DNA of 64,000 nt from Alisma plantago-aquatica (Eukaryota > Streptophyta > Magnoliopsida > Alismatales > Alismataceae): assembly GCA_963693085.1 (NCBI GenBank), contig OY856412.1, positions 349,034,457 through 349,098,456 on the forward strand, read 5' to 3'. Positions 49,180 to 61,821 of the stretch are shown piece by piece (within the stretch, counting starts at the first letter, position 1; each line of letters opens with the position of its first letter). The position numbers and the translations under genes are program-made. The notes beneath the pieces were generated by a model, which saw nothing but the letters and a program-made list of their open reading frames with translations, searched no databases and was not told the origin of the DNA.

Positions 49180-50580
49180 TTGTACTACAAAAGGAAAAAT
49201 ATGCAATTTAGTCCAAAACTCAATTTTGACTTATTTGATTGATTTGAAAAGTTTGACGATATAATTAGGACTTTAATTAATTATCACTCCCACTATTTTG
49301 TTCAAATTGATAGCCCTCACCATCAATTCGGAAGATTGCAGCATACAATCTTCTAGTGGGCAAGATCTTGAAATCCTCTAAGTCATGGACCAGCTAGGGC
49401 TGTCACCCACAACTTAGATCTTCCAGGTAGGCAACTTTTGCAAATTGCATCATATGCAACTCTTGAAAGATGTCATATGTAACTCCTTGCCATGATCATC
49501 TCCATGCCTCAAGGTGCTAGATCCTATCTAGTTCACCTTAGTAATTCCAATCCAAAGCCAACACAATGAATATGCACCCTGCAAGGGCAGACCCAGATAT
49601 CCATCCTTCACGCTTCCATGAGATAGACGGTGCACCACGCTAGGGCATGCCCAAACTTGGCCGATCAAGCTTTTCACATGTGTTGCATTTGGAAGGCATC
49701 TAAAACTTTAATATTTAATGAGAGATTTGGTTTTATAGGTACATTTACATATCCAATCACCATAGAACATAGTACATATCATATACATGCTATATCCCAC
49801 AGAAAACATGCAAAATGATAAAAGTGATGATTATGGCCATCCTAATGTGATTCCTCGATCCAAGAGGAATCACGGTCATCTAGGTCTACATCATATGCAA
49901 CCTGTCCAAGATGAAATGCTATAGCCATCCGAATTGATCAACTCATCACATGAATGACCTGCTCACCCTGGCTGGTCATCTGGGTGCCACCAGCTGATCG
50001 GTTGGCTCCTCCAACCGATCAGTTTGCCTAGTTGTCGTGCATCTCTTCATGGCCGCCACTCGATCGTCTCACTCCTCGAACCGGTCGTCTGGATCGCCAA
50101 CCCATCAGTTCACTCCTTGAACCGATCGTCTCAGTTGTCATAAGTTGTCCGCCGTTCTTTGACATAACAGGAAATAAAATCTATCCTATTTACATTTGAA
50201 TTGGATAACCCCGAGTTACATTCGGGGGGAGGAAAGGTAGGAAAGAAATCTCGAGTTATTTCGAGTTACATCAGGAATGGGAGATACAGAATCGGTGCAC
50301 AGACCGAGATGCAAGCAACCACATACAACCAAGCACACATATAGGGTTTATTGGCCATAACCACGCTATACGTCTACCACAAAACTTGTTTAACGGTGAC
50401 ACGTATCGAGTGCATTCATATTACATATCATATATGTATATTGGGATTTGTGGATTTAGGATTGGACATGCATACAACCAATTTTATTCGCATCGTATGC
50501 AATAAATAAAGGCGACAAACAAAAATCAATCATATCAATAATCCCAAAGTATAGAGCAGTTGACGTGACTCTAATACCAC
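49180..50580 (-). other. E1 leader with PBS and palindromic motifs
   Basis: Minus-strand GTGGTATTAGAGTC (50580-50567) is the tRNA-Met PBS with one change. The leader carries GATCGGTTGGCTCC, CCAACCGATCAG and GAACCGATCGTCTC motifs at 49980-50135, the same type as in the LTR. No coding. Confidence 0.8.
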
Positions 50581-52804
50581 TGTTGGGTTTTAGGGGAGAC
50601 AGAGAAGGTAGTGGAAACAAAAAAAATTCTTCTCCCGAACCCAGAATAAAGGAATCACGTCAACATCTATACAATAGGAAGGATGGTTTGTAGAGGCATA
50701 CCTTATCTCGAGGCTTGGTCGGTGACTTTACCTCGTGGCTTGCGTGATCTTCACCTCTGGTCTAGGACGGTGTATGTGCAGCTCCTGGTCTCACCGAGAC
50801 TGGCACCTCCTGGTCTTACCGGGACTATTGGGATTGACAGCTGTCGTCTGAGCGGCAGAAGTCTCCCGCCTCTAAAGTAGTCCACACAGACCACCTGGAA
50901 CTCCGCTCTCCTTGTCCCACAAGGAATCAGAAGGAGTCACACCCTCCTGTCGGCGTACTAGTCACTGACACACTCTCTTGCCACTAGTCACTTTCTACAG
51001 TTGTCTTTCCCTTGTTGTGCCTCCCTTATCGGGTAGCACTTGCTCAGACTCTCTCTCGGTTACCAAAACCAGAGAGAACGTCAACTTTGCAGAGTAACTG
51101 GTGCACTGAGTTGTTGTTTTAAGAAGCCCCCAATACCCCTATATATAGGAGGGTCATGGGACAAGGCTCTCTATCCCGGGTAATGCGGGATTAAAGCAGG
51201 AGTAGAAGGGTTCAGAATTTTCCACAAAACTAGAAACTTGTGCCAGCTGAACCGATCGTTTCAACCCTGAAATGATCGTTTGGTGACCTCAACCGATCAT
51301 TTCAACCTGAACCGATCGTTTGGTACACCTGAGCCGATCGGTTCATCACATGATCCGATCGGTTCGTGGTCCTGGTCCAACTCAAATTGACTTTCAAATT
51401 TGTCTCCGATTAATCAAATATTAATCCTTGTCCAAATCGAATTTGTACAAGTGAAACAATTGTATTTGCAAAATAGTCTTCTGACTTTCCAAACGATCTC
51501 GGTTGGACCAGTTGAGCCGATCAGTTCAACTCTTGAACCGGTTGGTTTAGCCTGTATTGAGCCGATCAGTTCATCCCATGAGCCGATCGGTTCACCAACC
51601 TGAGTCGATCGGTTGGGGCAGCAGACCTGTGCAAATCAGTCAATCGCAGTTTCAATCAATCTGATACTCTAATCAGTCGGTCCAACACCTTGAACACTAT
51701 GATTTTGAGCTATCAATTAATTGAGTGTTTAATTTAACTACTAAACTCCTTTAGTAATCAATCTAAACATCATTTGTGGATAAACTCCTCTTCCAGGTTA
51801 AATCCTATATGTGTGACCCTACAGGTCCATTTCACGTTGGCAGTGAAAGTCCATAACACTTATGGCTTCACAAGCAAAGAGCGGTTCCTAGGCACACATT
51901 AGTGCTACCCAAGTGAAATAGAAAGTTGGAGAACAACTTTCAATCCTACAATCCGTGAATGGTGTTATAGCAAATGTATAATTCCTTTGTTACTGATATC
52001 CTGAATGAACTCAAGGCATGTAACAGTCATCCTGTGAACGTTCGTTCACTTTCTTGATCTCAGAGTAGATTGGAGGAGATATGTATGACATCAATATCAC
52101 ATACTGATTCACACATGCGTGCGCACACCTATCTCAATCCTACTTATCAAGTGGCCATGGATATCAAACTCCCCCAGGAGGGACAAATCCCATATCTATC
52201 ACTCACCCCTCATAAGCCCCATGTGTCAAAGCCACCCAATCGTCACCTTTATAACAATCCGTATTTCAAGACTGCATTTGATGATGTCAAAGTGTACCCA
52301 ACGACATGTGTTGAGTGTAGTGATTTCAGGTCTAAGAATCACACTCACCACCATCACTGTGAGAACTGACTGTGACTACCATATCATGGTTCCATGTGTC
52401 AAACTCACGGTGGGTCTGTCAGGTATACTTGTTCTCTAACAAGTACCTATGTGTTTGGTTTGATATCTCCATATCATGACTAATTAGATTCTGTCATCAA
52501 CCAACACCACAATCTAGTCTTGTGTGTCATTGTTTTCTATCTACCTTCCACAATGACATCTGACTAGGTACATAACAACAATCTACAAACTCTTAGCATA
52601 TGTATGATCTCATTGTTCAGGTCGTTAACCTAAAAGCATACGTCATTGAGTACTGTCATTCTCTAGACATTCAATCTATTCTATCACTATCTCATATGAC
52701 TGAACCAGAATGAATTGGAAGCTTTCCTTTGATGTTTATCAAATCAATCTTAATGTATCCCACCAATCATCCCATGATTGGCTCTCAGGGCATACATACC
52801 AACA
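50581..52804 (-). repeat. 5' LTR of E1
   Basis: Plus-strand limits TGTTGGGTTTTAGG and CATACATACCAACA, followed by TTAAC. Palindrome cluster at 51240-51620. Confidence 0.95.
51240..51620. repeat. cluster of CCGATCGGTT palindromes in E1 5' LTR
   Basis: GAACCGATCGTTT, GAGCCGATCGGTTCATC, GATCCGATCGGTTCG and variants. Better preserved than the copy at 44450-44830. Confidence 0.85.
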
Positions 52805-55397
52805 TTAACCATGGCCATTGGAGAAAAGGTTTCGTCATAGTCGACATCTTGAACTTGTATGAAACCCTTTGCAACCAATCCGCCCTTATAGGTTTGAACT
52901 TTTCCATCCATGTCAGTCTTCTTCTTGAAGAGCCATTTTCACCCTATGGGTTTTACCCCTTTATGTGGATCCATCAAAGTCCATACTTTGTTGGTATACA
53001 TGGATTCCATCTCAGAACTCATGGCCTCAAGCCATTTTGCAGGCTCTGGTCCCTCTATAACATCTTGATAGGAAATTAGCTCATCATATATGACCAATTG
53101 ATTGCCTTCTTGAGTTACAAGATATCCAAATCTCTTAGGCTCAAGGTATGTCCTATTAATTATATGAGGTTCCTGTGTTTCTTGAGGAATTTGAGACTCC
53201 ACAACACCTTGTGAATCTCTTTGTTCCTCTTGTACATCTAACAGTTTATTGTTTTATTGTTGGTCTCGAACCTCTTTGAGTTCCACTTGTCTCCCACTGA
53301 TTCCTTTATGAATAAATTCCTTCTCAAGGAATGCAATATCTCTAGCAACAAACACTTTATTGTCAGATCAATTATACAAGTAGTATCCCATAGTTTTTGT
53401 GGGATATCTGACAAAATAAAAAATTTCAGATCTTGGGCCAAACGTTTCAGGAAAATTAACTTGACATAAGCTCCGCAACCCCAAATCCTCATAATGAGAT
53501 TTTGGGATGCTTCCCAGTCCATGTCTCATATGGCATCTTTTGAACCGACTTAGATGGTACTCAGTTTAGTGTAAATGTGGATATTTTTAGAGCATACCCC
53601 CAGAAGGTAGTTGGAAGCTCATCTAAACTCATCATTGATCACACCATATGAAGTAATGTGTGATTCCTTCTTTCTAATACACTGTTATGCTGAGGTTCTC
53701 CAGATGGAGTCCATTGGGATACAATCCCATGGGCTCTAAGAAGGTCTTCAAACTCTTGGTTTAAATATTTTCCACCTCGATTAGAATGAAGTGCTTTAAT
53801 ACCTTTATCAAGTTGGTTATGTACTTCATTCATAAACTCCTTGAGCTTTTCAAGAGCTTTTGACTTATGTTTCATTAAATAAACATAACCATACCTACTG
53901 AAGTCACTAGTGAAGGTAATGAAGTATTGATACCCACCTCTAGTGGTTGTCCTAAAAGGTCCACACACATTAGTATGTATGAGTCCTAATAGATCACTAA
54001 CCCTATCATTGTTACCAGTGAAAGGGGTCTTAGCCATCTTGCCCAACAAACTAAATTCACATGTCTCTATTGATTTAAAATCAAAAGAGTCCAAATAACT
54101 ATCTTTATGGAGTCTACATATGCAATTCTCATTTATGTGCCCTAGATGACAATACCAAAGGTATATTTCATTTGAGTTGTTAAGTTTTAGTCTTTTGGTA
54201 TTAATGTTATATACATCTATCTTTAGATATAACAAGTAAAGACCATAAGACATTGGGCAACTGCCATAAAAGATCCCATCTTTTGAAATAGAACATCGAC
54301 CACTTTTAATATGGAATTCAAATGCATCCTTGTATAAACAAGATACAAAAATGATGTTTATATTTATAGTAGGTACTTAATAGAAATTCTTTAACTCTAT
54401 TACAAGCCACGTGGGTAGAGATATACTATAGGTTCTGACTGCACTGGCCACAAATCTTGCGCCATAAGCAACTCACAGTTCCAACTCACCCCTTCCCAAA
54501 GGCCTACTTCCTTTCAGATCATGCATATAAGAACATATGTGAGACCCACACCCGATATCTAGTACCCATGATGATGAAGTAGATAGATTTATCTCAATAA
54601 TGTATATACCTGAAGTGGAGATCACCATCCCCATCTTCTCCTTCCTGAAAGCCTTCAAGTACAAAGGATGGATTCCTCTTGCATTTTTCTTTCTCCTGAT
54701 CTTGAGTGCTAAAGACTTGGATTTGGGCTTGACCACAAAAGTCTTATTTTCCATGCTTTCATCCTTACACTTAGCCTTACTGATCACCATAACAGGCTTG
54801 TCCTTTGTCAATTTTACTTCAACATGAATCAACATGGCAAGCAAGTCTGACATATGTCTAGTGGTATTACTCACATGGTAACATGCAATAAAATAGCTAT
54901 ATGATTCTAGCATAGTTTTTAGAATCATATCATAGCCAACTCTTGGCTCAAGGTGAATCCCAACTCTTCATGATGATACACATGTCCAATCATATTGAGC
55001 ACATGTTCTTTTACTGAGGTTCCCTCTGTCAGCTTTGACTCAAGCAACACCTTTCAGATAGAGTCCCTTTCTTGCATGTCAAGGCCAAGTGTTACCTTCT
55101 TAAGATGTGTCACCGTCTCAAGAACACTCATGTCCTCCAATTGCTCATGCAACTGATAGTTCATGTAGCTTAGCATAAGGTACTTTATCTCTAAGGTATC
55201 ATTGGCATGCTTCCAGTAAGAATCCACATGTTCCCTGGGTTCATCAAGAGTAAGTATTTATGACACTAGTTTTTCAAGGAAGTAGAGCTTGCACTCTTCA
55301 TTGAGAGACCTTCTCAAAGTACAAAACAAGTCATGACAATTTATCCCATCAAGTTTGTCCTTATTTAGGACCAATCACAAATTGGATTTGTTTGTCA
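52805..55397 (-). pseudogene. E2 gag, protease, integrase and start of reverse transcriptase
   Basis: Gag starts MTNKSN at 55397; KDKLDGINCHDLFCTLRRSL and YMNYQLHEQLEDMSV follow (UBN2/gag type). Protease at about 54550: SSSWVLDIGCGSHICSYMHD, with DIG for D-T/S-G. Pre-integrase and integrase at 54253-53639: LWYCHLGHINENCICRLHKD, HTNVCGPFRTTTRGGYQYF, ALHSNRGGKYLNQEF and VLERRNHTLLHMV. Of the catalytic D,D,E triad both aspartates are Asn (HTDVCG to HTNVCG, SDRGGEY to SNRGGKY) and the Glu remains. 53202-52939 leads into RT (PAKWLEAMSSEMESMYTNKV), interrupted by E1 at 52804. Frameshifts and stops lie between blocks. Confidence 0.9.
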
Positions 55398-56703
55398 TTG
55401 ATTCTAGTAGATAATATTTTCATTTGTCAACAACTGTTTTTGATTTGATTTGAAAAAATTGACGATATTAATTAGGAATTAATTATTATCACTTCCACTA
55501 TTTTATTCAAATTGATAGCCCTCAATATCAATTTGGAATATTGCAACATACAATATTCTAGTGGGTCAAGATCCATATTTCATCAAGTCATGAGTCGACT
55601 TTTGTAGATCACCCACAACATGACTATTTAGGTACGCCATCATGCCAATTGCATCATATGCAACTCTTGGATAGATTATATGTGCAACAGTTTGCCAATC
55701 ATCTGCATGCCTCTAGGCTTAGGCTCTCCAAGTCACCAGTTAAGCCTGACCCTATAGCCAATACGATAGATACACACCATGTTTTGTGCAAATCAACATG
55801 TCTACCATCACACATCCATGAGAAAGACATAACACCATGTTTTGTGCAAATCTACGCTTGGTCGATCAAGTTTTTCATGCGTATTGATAATGGAAGGCAT
55901 CTAAGACTTAATATTTTAATTGAGGGAGTTTGTATAAATACATATACTTTATCCAATCACCACATATATAGTATGTATCATATACATACTATATCCCACA
56001 CCGAAAACATGTAATAAATGAAAGCGATGATTATATCCTGCCTAATGTAATCTTTTGGAACATATTGTTGATGAAGATCCATGCATGCCAATACGGGTTG
56101 ATCGGTTCAACCCTTTAACTAATCAGATCACCTCCTGGCCAGTTGATAGGTCGTCTCACCGGTCGTCTGGTTCTTCAATCCACCATCTACTGACACCTCC
56201 AGCGGATCAGTTGGTCCACCAGGCAATCAGTCTAGCTTGTCCATCATGTCCTTCAAGGTGCTTACGTTGGTTAGCTCGTCTTTGGGATGTCTTCATCTTT
56301 GTCATAGAAGAAAGTAAGCTATCCTACATTTACATAATTATATGGAAACCTCAACTTACATTCGAGGGGATCATGGGTATGAAATAATTAACATTACATT
56401 GGGAAGATAAGATAGAGGATTTGCACACAGACCAAGATAAATGGATAAACCAACCACACAACCATGCATAGAATATAGAGGTTATTGTCCATAACAATGA
56501 TACACATACACCATTAAAACCACTTTTAGGGTGATACGTGTAAATTGCATTTATATCACATATATATTAGTTTGAGATTATTGTGGAGTTTAGATTTGAC
56601 AAGATATTATTCACATCACATGAAATAATAGAATGACAAAACCAAAATCAGATCATATTGATTATATCATAATATAGTAAATTGACATTGGCTTTGATAC
56701 CAC
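55398..56703 (-). other. E2 leader with PBS
   Basis: Minus strand begins GTGGTATCAAAGCC (tRNA-Met PBS, about 56702-56689). The 1.3-kb leader shows no coding but contains CCGGTCGTCTGG- and GATCGGTTCAACC-type motifs at 56095-56225, similar to those of the LTRs. Confidence 0.75.
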
Positions 56704-58966
56704 TGTAGGGAAATATGACTGTAGAATAGGCAGCAAAAACAAAAAAAAGTATATACCATATTCCCCATAATCAGTATATCGCGTCAGTAACTATAAAGCA
56801 GGAAGGATGGTTTTGAGGATATACCTAGTTGTAGAGCAAGTCCAACGACAATCTTCATCATCATAGATGCACAACTTCATAATCCTAGTTGCACTAGGAC
56901 TCATCTAACTATTGTGCCTCTTGGTCTGCACCACGAACTGTAGCCATGAACCTTATCGTTTCAGCAACTCCTCTTGTCAGGAACTGCTTGTTGATGTTGT
57001 CCTCCTAGTGAAAGACAATGACCTCCCACCTCTCTGGTATTCCACACAGACTGCCTAGAACTCCTATCGTCCTACTAGAATGATTAGAAAGGAGTTATAC
57101 CTCCCATTGGTGTACTAGTCACTAACTTGCTCTCCTACAATAATGATCTCAGTTGCTCTTTCCCTTGGCTATCCCTCCCTAGTCAGGTAGGACTTTTCTG
57201 GGCTCTCATGTCACCACAACCAGAGAGGACAATGTTTTTTAGAGTTACTATTTCTCAATTGTCTATTTTGTGTTTTGGGAAGCCCTCGGTACCCCTCTAT
57301 TTATAGGTGGGGTTTGAGTCCAGGTTCCCAGTCGATGCAGGAGTAGAAAGGACTGGAAGATCTCAAATTTTCACAATAATTCTAGAAATTTCACAACATG
57401 TGACAGCCCATATGGTCTTCTGACAACCCATACAGTCTTATGGTATGCTAGACGATCATTTGGCATAGCCCAAACATCCGTTTGGCTGTTTTCCATTTGT
57501 ACACAAATTTGACAATTGTTTTTCAATTAATATCCCATGTTAATTTCCTTGCACAACAAACAATGTGCAACTCAAATGAATTAGGAAATATCTAGAACCT
57601 TCCCTGGGCCAAACTGGACCATCTCACCCATGCGAGATGACCATATCGGTCCACCCGGATGGTTGTCTGGTGACCCGAGTCAAGCCAATCCATTTAGTTG
57701 TTTCACTTCTTCAGCCAATTCGAATTGATAATAGGCATGACTGCCCATATGACTGTCTCAACAATTGAGACATTCGTTCAACACTTCTAGACAACCATCT
57801 CAACACTTGAGATGGGAATTTGGCATTTTTTTCAGCCTAATTGTTGCCTAAATCAAATACCTAATAACTTTAGTACTTAATTCAATTGTCATTTGAGATC
57901 TGAACTCCTCTTCTAGGTTGAGACCTATGTGTGTGACCCTATCAGTCCCATATTACATTGGCAGTGAATGTTCATAACAACTTATGACATCACAAGCAAT
58001 GAGTGGTGTCTAGTCACACATCAATGTTGTCCAAGTAAATGGAAAGTTGGGGAATAACTTCAACCTACAATATATGTATGGTGTTACAGTGTTTGTATAG
58101 TTCATTTGTCACCGGTGTCTATATTAAACTAGAGACATGGAACAATCAACCTCATTATTATTCAATCTTGTTTCTTGAACCAAGAGCAGACTGTCTAAGA
58201 TATATGTAAGCTCAATATCATATATTGACTCACATACGCATGACCATGCATATCTCAGTCTCACTAATCAAGAGACCTAGGACATCACACTCTAGTAGGA
58301 GGGAGAAATTCCACATCTATCACTCACAATCAATCCCCACATGTCAAAGTACCCAATTATCACTATTATAACAATCCATGTTTTAGTACTACATTTGATG
58401 ATGTCAAAGTCTACCCAATGACATGTGATGAGTGCAGTGATTTTAGGTCTAAGAATCACAACCACCATCATCACTATGATACCTGACTATGACTTAATTC
58501 CATGATGATGGTTTCCATGTGTCAGTCTCACAATGGGTCTGTCTGATACATTGTTCCCTAACATGTATTTGTGTGCTTGGTTACCGACCAAAAAAATTTG
58601 TGTGCTTGGTTTGATATTGCTATATCATGACTAATGAGATTTAGTCATAAACCAACTCACACTCTGATCTTATGTGTCATTGTTGTCTATCAACTTTCCA
58701 CAATAACAAAAAATCATGGACATAATGAGAATATGTATATATAGTCTTAACATCTATATGATCTCATCCACAAGGACAGTAACTTGAATACATACGCCAT
58801 TGAGTAATATAATTCTCTAGATATTTGTAATGTTTCATCATTATCTTGTAGCTGAATTAAAAATAATAAATTGGAAGCTTGCATTTTATTAATAATCAAA
58901 TATTGTTTTCATGGTATGCCATTACAATCATCACATGATTGTCTCTCAGGGCATACATAACCAACA
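56704..58966 (-). repeat. 5' LTR of E2
   Basis: 2,263 bp; plus-strand ends TGTAGGG and ACCAACA. Aligns with the split LTR at 34596-42475 and preserves the empty site of the CACTA insertion at 57659-57661. Motifs GACAACCATCTCAACACTTG and relatives cluster at 57640-57810. Confidence 0.9.
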
Positions 58967-59499
58967 TCTAGGGCTTGATTGAATCAATACTTTACATTTA
59001 CCTAATACCTAAAATTAACCTCAAATAGACATATTAGATACATACGAACGAAATGGTTAAGTTGTTATCAAAATATGGACAATGTATAACTGTTATGTCA
59101 ACATTCTCTACCTTTTTGACAATGAGAAACCATTCCTCAAAATATTTAAAGGGACTTAGAAATTAAACTTTTACCTTGTGGATTGTAAGGGGATACATGA
59201 ATGAACAATTGTAGTTGCTCCCCCTCAATTCATGGTTTCCTTTGCATGTATGGTTAGTTTCTCCAAAAAAGCAACCACAACACATATATACTATTGAGTC
59301 CTCTTACAAGTCACATTATGTTTTAAATAATTGACTATAAAAGTATCACAATACAATATGATTGAGCTTCACTTCTCCCCCTTTTTCATATCAAAAGGGA
59401 AGGGGGTAGAAGAGCTAAGAAAACACATGTCTTATGCATAGGCACAAATTACATAGGCAACCACCAAGCAAGATCCAAACCAAAAACTCAAAGAGAAAC

Positions 59500-60574
59500 A
59501 AGTATGAATGCCCATGATTTGACTAAAAAGCCCATAACAACCCCTTGAGGTCCATGATTTGCTGTAAAAGCCCATATTTGACATGAAATCCCATAACGAC
59601 CCCTTGAGGTCCATCATGGAGAGAGCATATGAAACTTAGTCAAATTCTTATAACATAATTCTTAATATGAACCTAAGCATAATCTTGAACATTAAACCTT
59701 TAATCATGATAGGATTTCTCCCTCTTAAATCTTGAAGTTAAAATCAATCATTAACCATAATCTCTAATCTTAATGAACATGATAACCATAAGATGTAGGA
59801 TATAGAAATCATCAAGAAATTCATATATGTGAACATGATTAGAGCATTAGACTTGGCATTGAAAGTGTAAATCCTAAATCATACGTAGCATACAACTCAA
59901 CCAAGTTACCTATGTATAGTGGCATGACTAGATTACCTAGAGAAAATCAAATCCTAGTTTAGGGCCTTTGATCTTGATCAAATTCTAGGTTGGTATCTCT
60001 GATCTTGAGTCAAACCCTAAGTCTCCTGAAAATAACACGATCCTTATTAATTATCACTTTAATTATCATCCTAAACCCTAATTTGGTCTTTAGGAGAACA
60101 TAGTTTTATTGTATCAAATTAGGGTTATTGATTGGTTTTATTCGATTTTAAAACTTAGCTTTTATATTACTTAATTAATAATCACATTACTTAAAAATTA
60201 GGCTTTTAGAGTCCCTTATGAAAACATCAAATTAGGAAAGAAAATCATCATTTGAAAACCCTAAAATCGTATTCTATTTGAAAAATCCTTTCAAACGACT
60301 ATTTATTTGTAATATTTTGAGAAAGGGTTGAAATACTGTGGATTTTTTAAGACTGACCAATAGAAAAATGCCAAAAAGGCACGTGAGTATCATTGTCCAA
60401 CCCAGTGGACACTAGACCCAGACTGACTTTGATGTGGGCCAATTAATACCTACCATCTAGCAAAGGGGACTCGCTTTGTGATCAACAAAAACAAAGCGTG
60501 AAATTCCCTAACTATTCATATTTAGTAAACCCCATTCTAAGGTTTAAATTAAATCTAAAAATTGGGGTGTGACA
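59500..60574 (-). repeat. 3' LTR of the gag-only element, truncated
   Basis: Minus-strand start TGTCACACCCCAATTTTTAG at 60574, after the tract AAGGTGGGTAGAAT (60588-60575). Near 59508-59615 a roughly 65-bp unit with CCCCTTGAGGTCCAT is duplicated, unlike the other LTR, which has it once. Confidence 0.75.
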
Positions 60575-60689
60575 ATTCTACCCACCTTAGAATGAATTTG
60601 TCCTCAATATTTTCTAGGGTACTACCCACCTTAGGGTTTCTATTACTTCTTCATCCAATGAAAACTAGCACACTATAATTTGCAAGATG

Positions 60690-61745
60690 GGAAACATGTT
60701 TCATAAAAAGGTTCAAGTGGACATAAATTAACTATTATATCATTCCTCATCTTCTTTTTCTATTTCCATGGTGAAAACTCTAGATTGTCTCTTAGGAGGT
60801 GGAGGATTCTGATCTTTATCCTGGTTCTAGTCTTTTTCATGAACCTAGGGCAATTTGACCTTTGGTGGCCACTGTCTCCATATTAGAAGCAAGCTCCTAT
60901 ACCATATCTGCATGGTCATGCATGGTTCTTCTTGCATGTTCGACATAAGGGTTTTTTAACTTTTGCAACAGGCTCATGTGCCTTCCTCTTCTAGTTGTTG
61001 GGAGGTTGATACTACTTGTTCTTTTAAGGATCTTCCTTCTGAGAGGATCTTTTGGGTGGTCTTCTCACTCTAAGGCTACATCTAGAGCAGCCTGAAGGGT
61101 TCTGTGACCTCTTCCGAATAGGGCAAAACTTAAGTCGGGCTTGAGTCCTTGGATGAACTTCTTTATTCAGGGTTTCTCATCATAGTTGGAACCATATTTC
61201 TGTAGGATCCTAAACTTCATGGCATATTGGGTATCTGTCATGTCACCTACCTGAGCTAGGTTGGAAAAATCTAGCTCCTTCTTTTCTATCATGACTTCAA
61301 ACATGTTTTTCTCCTGGAAGGCCTCCACAAATCCTTCCCATGTGAGTGCAGGTGCGTCAGATGACCTTGAGTTGAGGAAGTTCTCCCACCATGTTCAGGC
61401 TACTACCTTCATCATGTGGGTTGCAAAGGAAACCCTAGAATGTTGGGGACAATCCAATGCCACAAAAATAGTGCTCCATACTTCTGATCCATTCTTTTCC
61501 CTTGGTGACAACATCATCTTCTCCTTCTCCAATAAAGGAGTAGGACATGATCTTTAAGAAGTCCACTAAGGCAACTCATGATGTCTGGATTGATGTTGTC
61601 CTTATCCTAGGGCATTGGTGAGCATTTGGACTAAATCTTCCATTTTTGCCTTAAGGTTCTTCCTGGTTCAACTTCCCTCACTAGAAGAACTAGAACCATC
61701 ATCCTTATCCTTTCCCTTGTCTGCTTTCTTAGGAGTCAACTAGAA
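60690..61745 (-). pseudogene. Ty3 gag with CCHC zinc knuckle
   Basis: Gag packages retroelement RNA in virus-like particles. Minus strand, in shifting frames: KKADKGKDKDDGSSSSS at the start; then ATHMMKVVA then TWWENFLNSRSSDAPALTWE and GFVEAFQEKNMFEVMIEKKE, LDFSNLAQVGDMTDTQYAMK, the Retrotrans_gag core; and LCRTCKKNHAWPCRYGIGAC then a decayed CCHC knuckle in which C.YGDSGHQRSNCPRF has lost its second Cys to a stop. Stops and frameshifts make it non-functional. The knuckle lies about 270 bp from the 3' LTR, leaving no space for pol. Confidence 0.78.
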
Positions 61746-61806
61746 AAACAAGGTACACCTAGGGTTAGAACATGTGAATCTTTAGCTTAGTTGACATCTA
61801 CTTGTG

Positions 61807-61819
61807 TCTATGATACCGT
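61807..61819 (-). other. PBS of the gag-only element, tRNA-Met-like
   Basis: Minus-strand CGGTATCATAGAC, compared with the standard TGGTATCAGAGCC, placed 2 bases after the LTR end GGGTGTCACA. Confidence 0.6.
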
Positions 61820-61821
61820 AT

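Larger units (their letters stand above)
43795..52804 (-). mobile_element. copia (Ty1) retrotransposon E1, complete ends
   Basis: LTRs at 43795-46017 and 50581-52804 (2,223 and 2,224 bp) start TGTAGGG/TGTTGGG and end ACCAATA/ACCAACA on the plus strand. TTAAC flanks both sides (43790-43794 and 52805-52809). On the minus strand the 5' LTR is the right one: it is followed by a tRNA-Met PBS, and a polypurine tract (GTGCAAGTGAGAGTC, 46032-46018) precedes the left LTR. It sits within the RT of E2, same strand. The 4.56-kb interior has a badly decayed gag-pol. The first 240 bp of the LTRs differ at about one base in ten, so it is younger than E2, as nesting requires. Confidence 0.95.
34596..58966 (-). 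mobile_element. copia (Ty1) retrotransposon E2, split by CACTA and by E1
   Basis: On the minus strand the element has its 5' LTR at 58966-56704, tRNA-Met PBS, leader, gag-pol and 3' LTR (42475-34596). Both LTRs run, on the plus strand, from TGTAGGGAAATATG to CATACATAACCAACA. Flanks are GCTAG (34591-34595) and TCTAG (58967-58971), a 5-bp duplication with one mismatch. A CACTA transposon lies in the 3' LTR and element E1 lies in the RT region. Without these insertions the element would be about 9.6 kb, normal for Angela/Tork-like copia. The first 240 bp of the LTRs differ by roughly one base in five, so it is old. Confidence 0.9.
31933..59500 (-). mobile_element. Sirevirus-like Ty1 remnant: 3' LTR and 3' tail, host of the nest
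   Basis: Three separated pieces line up in order with the solo LTR at 32161-33722 and together form one older LTR: 31933-32160, 33728-34595 and 58967-59103. On the minus strand this LTR starts TGTTGACATAACAG at 59103, directly after a polypurine-like AAAAAGGTAGAGAA, so it is a 3' LTR. Between 59104 and 59500 the internal 3' tail contains more purine tracts (AAAAAGGGGGAGAAGTG on the minus strand), typical of Sireviruses. About 200 bp of the LTR 3' end and nearly the whole interior are missing at junctions near 31932 and 59500. No coding sequence remains. Confidence 0.75.

Noticed and set aside
55649..56387. Plus-strand frames of 121 and 110 codons in the E2 leader
   Set aside because: Antisense to the element, inside a non-coding leader with repeat motifs, and no domain.
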